Shown one piece after another: positions 57,796 through 64,000 of a DNA stretch of 64,000 bases; positions within the stretch are counted from its first letter, which is position 1, and every line of letters begins with the position of its first letter. The position numbers were made by a program, and so were the translations under genes. The notes under the pieces were generated by a model, which had not been told where the DNA came from, did no database searches, and saw only the letters and a program-made list of their open reading frames with translations. This DNA is from Hahellaceae bacterium (lineage in GTDB: Bacteria; Pseudomonadota; Gammaproteobacteria; Pseudomonadales; Oleiphilaceae). The stretch covers positions 1 through 64,000 of the forward strand of contig JADGDV010000021.1 in assembly GCA_016744695.1 (NCBI GenBank), given 5' to 3'.

Positions 57796-59640
57796 CTATT
57801 TAGCCCACCAAGTATCGAATCCTAATGTATAGGGTGGCTGTAGTGCTGGTTGTTTGAATCGATCCCAATAAGCGATACGATGATAGTTCAAGTGCCAGTT
57901 TGGGATGATATAGTGGTTCCAAAGTAGCACTCGGTCAAGGGCTTTGGTTGTACTTATAAGCTCCTCTCGCGTTTTAGCGTTAACTATTTTCTCCGTAAGT
58001 ATATCAATGACAGGGTGGGTAATGCCTGCATAATTTTTACTGCCTTTAATGTTCACGGTTGATGAATGGAAATAGCTTCTCTGTTCATAACTGGGTGATA
58101 GTGATTGAGACAGTACAAATGTAGTCATATCGTAATCGAAATTATCGAGCCTGACTTTGTACTGGTTCGCATCCACTAAACGTGCTGTAACATTTATGCC
58201 TGCTTTTTTTAAGTTTTCTATATAGGGCTGGATAACCCGTTTCATCCCAGGCTGACTAATAAGAATTTCAAACTCAAAAGGCTTGTTGGTTTTATCGTTA
58301 TAAAGAATGCCTTTTTTTAGATTCCAGCCGGCCTCTGTTAGCAAGGTCAATGCTTTTTTAAGTTGCTTTCGTATATTTCCATTTCCGGTGTGCTGTGAAG
58401 GGGAAAAGGGTTGCTTAAAAAGTTCAGTAGGTAACTCATCTTGAAATGGGCTTAAATACTCAAGTTCGGCTTTGTCGGGTATGTCGGCCGAAGAGTCATA
58501 TATTGAGTTTGGAAAGTAAGAATTATTACGTTTGTAGGCGTTATGGAAAATGTTTTTATTAGTCCATTCAAAATCAAAGAGTAGCGCGATGGCTTCTCTC
58601 ACTTTAACTGAGTTGAACAGTGTTCTTCTTGTATTAAAAAATAAGCCTTGAGTACCAGAAGGGATGCTATGGGGTATTTCGAGCTTTATTACTTCGTTGT
58701 TTTTTAATGCAGGAAAATTATAACCTGCAGCCCAGTTTTTAGCCGTATAATCTATAAAAGCGTCAAATTCAGCACTTTTGAAACCTTCAAAGGCTACGGT
58801 TTGGTCTCGATAATAATCAAATTGAATGCCATCAAAATTATAGCGTCCTTTTAATATGGGTAAGTCTTTCGCCCAATATGTTTTGTTTCGTGCAAAAATA
58901 ATATATTTACCCGCAGAAACAGAGTCAATTTTATAGGGTCCGCTAATCAGAGGAGGGGTGAGCGTTGTTTTACTAAAGTCTTTGTTTCGCCAGTAGTGTT
59001 CTGGCAGTATCGGCATTTCACCAAACCTTAAAAGATCTGCTCTTGAATCCACTTGTTTGAAGGTCACTTTTACAGAGTGATTGTCGATTTTTTCAACCTG
59101 TTTAATACCTTTTAGTCTTTGTCGAAATGCGGGATGGCCTTTATTTATTAATGTATGCCAAGAAAACAGGATGTCATCGGCATCTATTTTATGTCCATCT
59201 TGAAACTGGGCAATATTTCTTATTTTGAAGATGGCCCAACTAATATCATCTGGATAACGTATAGATTCAGCAATCAAACCATAGGCTGATTGAGGTTCAT
59301 CACCCGATCGTGAAACACCTTCGGTTCCAATTAATAAAGAATCCGTTTCTTCTGAAAAGCCGTAGATGTATTGCCCAGGGCTATTGATTGGGCTTATACC
59401 CTTTAGAGTGTAAGGGTTGAGAGTATCAAATGTACCGAACCCCATGAGCTTAATCTGCCCGCCCTTGGGCGCTATAGGGTTTACATAATCTAGATGTGTG
59501 AAAGATTGTGCATATTTCAGATCACCATAAAGGGCAAACCCGTGACTCTGATTGATAGATTCAACAGAGAGTACAAAGGATGTATGAGTGAACAGGAAGC
59601 TAAGCGTAATCAGTAAGAAGGTGTTTTTAATGTGGCTCAT
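57796..59640 (-). CDS. Peptide importer substrate-binding protein 1 (NppA1/YejA type)
   Basis: A 614-residue paralogue of the next gene in the operon. Signal peptide to about residue 25. YGDLKYAQSFTHLDYVNPIA, then P-K-G-G-Q-I-K-L, L-N-P-Y-T-L-K-G and I-S-G-P-Y-K-I-D-S align along the whole length with its neighbour, but many positions differ. An insert with EETDSLLIGTEGVSRSGDEP (about 90-110) is absent from the partner. It is the first gene of the importer operon; its promoter must lie in the 127-bp gap shared with the HDOD-GAF gene. Confidence 0.92.
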   Translation of the reverse strand: MSHIKNTFLLITLSFLFTHTSFVLSVESINQSHGFALYGDLKYAQSFTHLDYVNPIAPKGGQIKLMGFGTFDTLNPYTLKGISPINSPGQYIYGFSEETDSLLIGTEGVSRSGDEPQSAYGLIAESIRYPDDISWAIFKIRNIAQFQDGHKIDADDILFSWHTLINKGHPAFRQRLKGIKQVEKIDNHSVKVTFKQVDSRADLLRFGEMPILPEHYWRNKDFSKTTLTPPLISGPYKIDSVSAGKYIIFARNKTYWAKDLPILKGRYNFDGIQFDYYRDQTVAFEGFKSAEFDAFIDYTAKNWAAGYNFPALKNNEVIKLEIPHSIPSGTQGLFFNTRRTLFNSVKVREAIALLFDFEWTNKNIFHNAYKRNNSYFPNSIYDSSADIPDKAELEYLSPFQDELPTELFKQPFSPSQHTGNGNIRKQLKKALTLLTEAGWNLKKGILYNDKTNKPFEFEILISQPGMKRVIQPYIENLKKAGINVTARLVDANQYKVRLDNFDYDMTTFVLSQSLSPSYEQRSYFHSSTVNIKGSKNYAGITHPVIDILTEKIVNAKTREELISTTKALDRVLLWNHYIIPNWHLNYHRIAYWDRFKQPALQPPYTLGFDTWWAK

Positions 59641-59767
59641 TTGAACTCAGAATTATTTTTATTTTACATAAAATGCCAAACGATCAGTACCTTATCAGGA
59701 TCATTGTCTATATTAAAGTTAATAAAGTTTAAATTACGCACGCTAAGTGCGAAATGTGAGGGTGTAA

Positions 59768-61207
59768 GTGGAAAAGAAAGGGTTGTCTGCCTGGTTGGAA
59801 CGTTTAGATGGAGAGGATGGTGTCGTTCTTACTTCAATTTTGTCAGAACTTAATGAGCTGACCTCATCAGATGAGACATCAGCTAACCAATTGGCAAAGG
59901 TTATATTAAAGGATTCATCTTTAACTACACAGGTTTTGAAAATAGCCAATACGGTACACTTTAACCCTACAGGTAGCCCTGTTACCACGGTTAGCCGTTC
60001 TATACTCACCATCGGCTTTAACTCTATTAAAAGTTTATGTATTTCTATAAAAGTTCTTGAAATAATTTTAAAAGATCAGTCTTCTACACGCTTATATCAG
60101 ATTATGGCTGACGCACTACATGCGGCTGTTCAGGCTAGAAATTTATGCATAAAAATGTCTGGTGAAGGCAAAGAGGAGGTTTTTGTTGCCACGCTACTAT
60201 TACATTTGGCAGAGACCTTAGTGCTTTCTAGTGGCGAAACGGAAGTAGAAGAACTCAATGAATTAACCGCTGATGATGCAAAAGATAGTGAGAAAGACCG
60301 TATTGCAGAAAAGGTTATTGGTGTTAGCTTTAAACGTTTAGCGCTGACTCTGGTTAAAAACTGGCGATTGGGGAGCGTGTTGCAAGAGTCATTGCAACCA
60401 TCGGCAAAAGTTTCCAAGAAAGCAGAGGCGGTTTTAATAGGAGATGAAATTAGTAAAGCTTCAAAAAAAGGTTGGAATTCAGCCGAAATGAAGTTATTGC
60501 TGAAAAGAATATCTGCATTTACAGGTATGAACTCAAAAAACGTTGAAGAAATGGTTCGAGAAGGGGCAAATGAAGCTGCAGAGGTTGCATCTAACTATGG
60601 CAATAAAGTGTTAGTTGCAATGATTCCTGCTTCAAAAGTCATATCGTCTTCCGTGGACGGGGATGAGCAGGATTGTAAAGAGCATGAGCCAGACCAAAAG
60701 TTACAGCTTCAGATATTACAAGACTTAACGACCATGATGATTGACGGAATTGATATGAATTCTCTATTTCAGACGGTACTTGAGGGTTTGCATCGAGGGG
60801 TTGGGCTAGAAAGAGTTTGTTTGGCTATTTTTGATAAAAATAGAGAAACCATTTCTGCCAAGTATGTCTTAGGTGAAGGAACGGAAGACTGGACTAGTAA
60901 GTTTAAATTTAATTTTGTTAAAAGCCGTAGTGGGTTTTTGTTTCAATTGTTTTCGAAAGGATCGCCAGCCTGGATAGGTAATAGTAAGTTTCAAGAATTA
61001 AATATGGCTCTGACGCCTGATTATATTGCGGTTACCGGTGTGAGGAACTTCTTAATTTCACCTGTAAAGGCAAATAAAAAACCCGTTGGATTTTTATATG
61101 CCGATTTAGGTGAGAGCAAGCGTGACATAACGGATGCTTATTTTAATGGCTTCAGACATTTTTGCCAGCAAGCCAATATGTGCTTAACCGTACTGTCTAA
61201 TAAGTAA
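59768..61207 (+). CDS. HDOD-GAF signalling protein
   Basis: A 479-residue cytoplasmic protein, GTG start with GAGGG about 5 bases upstream. The N-terminal HDOD domain (about 20-215) shows ILKDSSLTTQVLKIANTVHF and T-V-S-R-S-I-L-T-I-G-F-N-S-I-K-S; HDOD domains lack the metal-binding HD pair. A linker leads to a C-terminal GAF domain (about 320-479; LQILQDLTTMMIDGIDMNSL, then G-L-E-R-V-C-L-A-I-F-D). The architecture suggests a small-molecule-sensing regulator; the partner is unknown. It is divergent from the npp operon and convergent with mltD (8-bp gap). Confidence 0.87.
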   Translation: MEKKGLSAWLERLDGEDGVVLTSILSELNELTSSDETSANQLAKVILKDSSLTTQVLKIANTVHFNPTGSPVTTVSRSILTIGFNSIKSLCISIKVLEIILKDQSSTRLYQIMADALHAAVQARNLCIKMSGEGKEEVFVATLLLHLAETLVLSSGETEVEELNELTADDAKDSEKDRIAEKVIGVSFKRLALTLVKNWRLGSVLQESLQPSAKVSKKAEAVLIGDEISKASKKGWNSAEMKLLLKRISAFTGMNSKNVEEMVREGANEAAEVASNYGNKVLVAMIPASKVISSSVDGDEQDCKEHEPDQKLQLQILQDLTTMMIDGIDMNSLFQTVLEGLHRGVGLERVCLAIFDKNRETISAKYVLGEGTEDWTSKFKFNFVKSRSGFLFQLFSKGSPAWIGNSKFQELNMALTPDYIAVTGVRNFLISPVKANKKPVGFLYADLGESKRDITDAYFNGFRHFCQQANMCLTVLSNK

Positions 61208-61215
61208 ATACAACA

Positions 61216-62973
61216 TTATGAACCGTTGGTCACATCAACGCGTAATTTAAGCTTTTGGCCCAGTTTAAGATATTTTTTAGGGTTTATATTATTCCATGTA
61301 ACGATATCTTTAATCGTTACATTAAACTTACCCGCAATTCTTGCTAATGAATCACCTTTTCTGACCCTATAACCAATGTTTCTCATTTGTGAGCGGCTAG
61401 GGGGGGCATTAGACACACTTGATAAGGTGACGGTTGAGTTTGTCCAGATAACTAGCTTTTTACCTGGTCTTAATGGGTCTGTTGGCGCCATACCGTTCCA
61501 GCGGGCGAGACTGCGGTGTCCTACTTTATATTTACGGGAAATATCCCAGAGTGTATCGCCTGAGCGTACTGTGTATTCAATTTTTGACTTACTTTTCCCT
61601 CTTGGTTTCGTACTTTGTTTCTTTTGCATTCTATTGTCAGAGCTGAATGCATAGTAAGTATTACCTTTAGCTGCAACAGGGATGAGCAGTTTTTGGTTCT
61701 GCTTGATCATATTTGATCTAAGATTGTTAACCTGTTTAATGACGGAGGGGGTGGTATTAAACTTTTTAGCAATAACACTCAATGAATCACCAGAGCGTAC
61801 TTTGTAACGCTGCCAACTGAGTCGTTGGTTTTTCGGTATTGAATTTAACTCGGCTTTAAATTGAGTTGTATTTTCTACCGGTATTAATAAGCGGTGAGGC
61901 CCGAATGGTGATGTAGCCCATCGATTGAAACCAGGGTTGAGCAGGTAAAGTTCTTCAACGGATATATTGGCAAGTTGAGCGGCCTGAGCCAAATCTATTT
62001 GTGAGCCTACTTTAACAACATCGAAATAAGGTTTGTTAGGTATGGGGTTAAGTGTAATTCCATATTTATCGGGATCTTTAAATAATTTGGCTAAGGCTAT
62101 GAGTTTAGGCACGTATGCTCGTGTTTCTTTCGGCAGCTTTAATGACCAGAAATCGGTTTTGAGTCCTCGTTTCTTATTATAACGAATGGCTTTTGAAACC
62201 GTGCCGCCTCCTGAATTATATGAGGCTAGTGCAAGCAACCAATCACCATCAAAACGGTTGGCTAATGCCTGTAGATACTTTAGAGCAGCATCAGTGGAGG
62301 CTATAACGTCTCTTCTACCGTCATACCACCAGTCTTGATTAAGACCAAATGCTTTTCCTGTACCAGGAATAAACTGCCATAGGCCTGAAGCTCGACCATG
62401 AGAATACGCAAATGGATCAAATGCACTCTCTACAATGGGGAGAAGCGCAAGTTCAAGGGGCATATTTCGTCTTTCTGCTTCTTGTACAATATGATGGAGG
62501 TAGCGGGAAGAGCGAGCGGTAGTTCTATCGATGTATCTCTGATGTTTTTTATACCAATTTAATTGAATATCAATTCGTTTTTGGCGCTCAGTTAGGTCAA
62601 GTGCATAACCATTTCGCATTCTGGCCCAAAGGTCATTGTTTTCATCTTTAAGGAGCGATGAGTGATACTCATTTGAAAGGTAGGTAAATTGTGTTGTGAT
62701 CTTAGAACAATCAATATCAAAACAAGTTAGGTCTGTTAAGTCATTGTCTTCAGGTTCTAACTCTTCATCTGCAGCGGCAATAACCAACTCTTCTGAGTTA
62801 AAAAGAGTTAATAGTGCTGAGAGCATTCCATCGTCTTGAGTTGTTTCAATCTCATGATGGGTTTCTTTCTTGTTTTGAATTTCTGTTTGCTGCACAGCTT
62901 CCTGTACAAGATTATTGGTTGAGCAAGCAATAAGCGATACAAATAAAATAACTAATAACGAGAGTCGAATCAT
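61216..62973 (-). CDS. mltD: Membrane-bound lytic murein transglycosylase D
   Basis: A 585-residue lipoprotein (lipobox LIAC, Cys about 17). The SLT domain has catalytic Glu in LPIVESAFDPFAYS (about 182-195), then G-L-W-Q-F-I-P-G-T-G. Three C-terminal LysM repeats bind peptidoglycan: YKVRSGDSLSVIAKKFN (about 391), YTVRSGDTLWDISRKYK (about 469) and YRVRKGDSLARIAGKFN (about 536). A degenerate fourth LysM-like segment precedes them near 330. It cleaves murein to 1,6-anhydro sugars. The mltD-gloB neighbourhood matches Pseudomonas. Confidence 0.95.
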   Translation of the reverse strand: MIRLSLLVILFVSLIACSTNNLVQEAVQQTEIQNKKETHHEIETTQDDGMLSALLTLFNSEELVIAAADEELEPEDNDLTDLTCFDIDCSKITTQFTYLSNEYHSSLLKDENNDLWARMRNGYALDLTERQKRIDIQLNWYKKHQRYIDRTTARSSRYLHHIVQEAERRNMPLELALLPIVESAFDPFAYSHGRASGLWQFIPGTGKAFGLNQDWWYDGRRDVIASTDAALKYLQALANRFDGDWLLALASYNSGGGTVSKAIRYNKKRGLKTDFWSLKLPKETRAYVPKLIALAKLFKDPDKYGITLNPIPNKPYFDVVKVGSQIDLAQAAQLANISVEELYLLNPGFNRWATSPFGPHRLLIPVENTTQFKAELNSIPKNQRLSWQRYKVRSGDSLSVIAKKFNTTPSVIKQVNNLRSNMIKQNQKLLIPVAAKGNTYYAFSSDNRMQKKQSTKPRGKSKSKIEYTVRSGDTLWDISRKYKVGHRSLARWNGMAPTDPLRPGKKLVIWTNSTVTLSSVSNAPPSRSQMRNIGYRVRKGDSLARIAGKFNVTIKDIVTWNNINPKKYLKLGQKLKLRVDVTNGS

Positions 62974-63116
62974 TAAGAAGCAGCAACTTAGAAGAAAGTG
63001 TGGAGTGATAGAGATGAGTTTAACGTCGTCCCGCAGTAATCATTAAATTTTATTGATCAGTGCGGGGTGGGTCAATAGCTTAGATAGGGTAATTAACTAT
63101 ATTTAATATTACTTGG

Positions 63117-63902
63117 CTAAAAATTGTCTTTCCATGACCTTAATGCGGTAAAAATAGCCAGCTCGCTATTGTCTGTTGAGTTTGAATGTTTGCAAACAGC
63201 ATGAACAAGCTCATTCTTAGTACAATTCAAAAAAGGATTTATTGATAGTTCTGTTTTAATAGTAGTGGGTATAGTTGAAAAACCTTCAGTTATTTTTTGT
63301 TGGCAGTGATTAAAATAGGTGTTGGTTTCTTCACTGTTTGGCAGAACGGCTTTCGCAAATGAAAGATTGGCAAGGGTATACTCATGGGTGCAGTATACTT
63401 CAGTTTCATGAGGGAAATTTATTAAGGTCTTTAGTGAGTTAAGCATTTGGCTTGGCGTTCCTTCAAATAAACGCCCGCAGCCTGCAGAGAATAAAGTGTC
63501 ACCACAAAATAGCCATGAGTCTTTATGACTAGTATCCTTTTCAGAATAAAAGGCGATATGGTCTAAGGTGTGCCCTGGTACTTCTTTAATGAGGAAACGT
63601 GTGCCTAGTAAGGTGATTTGATCATTGTTTTTTAGCGGGTGAGTAATTGATGTTATTTTAGGGTTTTCAGGTCCGTAAACATCTATGGGGGCCGCTTCCG
63701 TTAATGAATTTATGCCGCCAGTATGATCAAAATGATGGTGGGTAATCAATATACCCTTTAACGTGAGCTTGTTTTTGTCGAGATAGTTTTTAACTGGAGA
63801 TGAATCTCCTGGGTCAACAACGATACAGTCATGTGAAGTGGTATCTTCAATACACCAAATGTAGTTATCTTGAAATGCTTTAATAAGGTGAATCTTTAGC
63901 AT
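63117..63902 (-). CDS. gloB: Hydroxyacylglutathione hydrolase (glyoxalase II)
   Basis: A 261-residue metallo-beta-lactamase-fold enzyme. THHHFDHTGG (about 54-63) is the dinuclear metal motif; G-H-T-L-D-H, C-G-D-T-L-F-S-A-G-C-G-R and Y-C-T-H-E-Y-T-L-A-N supply the remaining ligands and glutathione contacts. It converts S-lactoylglutathione to lactate, finishing methylglyoxal detoxification. The 143-bp gap to mltD contains no gene. Confidence 0.96.
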   Translation of the reverse strand: MLKIHLIKAFQDNYIWCIEDTTSHDCIVVDPGDSSPVKNYLDKNKLTLKGILITHHHFDHTGGINSLTEAAPIDVYGPENPKITSITHPLKNNDQITLLGTRFLIKEVPGHTLDHIAFYSEKDTSHKDSWLFCGDTLFSAGCGRLFEGTPSQMLNSLKTLINFPHETEVYCTHEYTLANLSFAKAVLPNSEETNTYFNHCQQKITEGFSTIPTTIKTELSINPFLNCTKNELVHAVCKHSNSTDNSELAIFTALRSWKDNF

Positions 63903-63985
63903 GGTTGATTCCTGATAATTTTATTACGCTGTTTGTTGCTTATTCATCTAATGAGACATATCTTAATCTTTAGGTGCTGAATTTT

Positions 63986-63993
63986 AAAGAGGA
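63986..63993 (+). promoter_or_regulatory. Shine-Dalgarno of a gene starting at or beyond the window edge
   Basis: AAAGAGGA lies 7 bases from the end with no start codon yet in the window. A plus-strand gene divergent from gloB probably begins just outside; in Pseudomonas the gene divergent from gloB is a methyltransferase. Confidence 0.35.
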
Positions 63994-64000
63994 ACAGTCA

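Noticed and set aside
63030-63070. Hairpin CCCGCA...TGCGGG between mltD and gloB
   Set aside because: Only six base pairs around a 25-base loop, with no T-run on the minus strand.

Overview
The window is one contiguous stretch of AT-rich chromosome from a gammaproteobacterium. Most gene neighbourhoods match the order known from Pseudomonas and marine relatives (Oceanospirillales/Pseudomonadales type). Examples are holB-pilZ-tatD, leuCDB-asd-fimV-truA-trpF, accD-folC-dedD-cvpA-purF-metZ, ftsK-lolA-rarA-crcB-serS-cysG and fabI-nppDCBA2A1-mltD-gloB. I see no rRNA, tRNA, CRISPR array, prophage or insertion sequence. The species cannot be named from this alone; a polyhydroxyalkanoate-storing, pilus-bearing marine bacterium is the likely type.

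Layout. 1-2.6 kb is accessory: the end of one exported beta-rich protein, a complete paralogue of it, a convergent exported protein, and a ParE/Phd toxin-antitoxin pair. 2.65-5.7 kb holds a DUF58-TgpA transglutaminase pair, without the MoxR ATPase that normally comes first. 5.7-14.3 kb holds holB, pilus-type pilZ, tatD, a hydrolase, a DUF4892/OmpA-like envelope protein, a patatin phospholipase, prmB, aroC and an MFS transporter. 14.4-16.7 kb is phasin plus PHA synthase. 16.8-22.4 kb is a LysR regulator divergent from leuCDB, then asd. 22.8-35.7 kb is fimV-truA-trpFBA-accD-folC-dedD-cvpA-purF-metZ. 35.9-43.8 kb is ftsK-lolA-rarA-crcB-serS-cysG. 43.9-50.1 kb is a DAHP synthase, a 53-residue small gene, and a tight DUF1631-PilZ-GGDEF/EAL operon. 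50.1-63.9 kb is mostly minus strand: a lipoprotein hydrolase, fabI, a five-gene Npp/Yej peptide importer, mltD and gloB. A plus-strand HDOD-GAF regulator sits inside that last block.

Functional threads. Amino acid supply (leucine, tryptophan, chorismate, methionine, the aspartate branch) and core replication/translation genes make up the backbone. A second thread is surface behaviour and cyclic-di-GMP: FimV, the pilus-type PilZ, a canonical PilZ next to a complete GGDEF-EAL protein, and an HDOD-GAF protein.

The observations most worth a second look are these. The bifunctional sirohaem synthase has serine at the position equivalent to catalytic Asp104. A well-formed 53-aa gene (45113-45274, minus) has its own Shine-Dalgarno, promoter, palindrome and terminator. 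The DUF1631-PilZ-GGDEF/EAL operon is unusually tight. A perfect GCGA-loop hairpin hides the ribosome binding site of the MFS gene. The exported-protein family at the left edge is tandemly duplicated. Start codons were re-chosen where a Shine-Dalgarno or family alignment argued for it; each case is noted.
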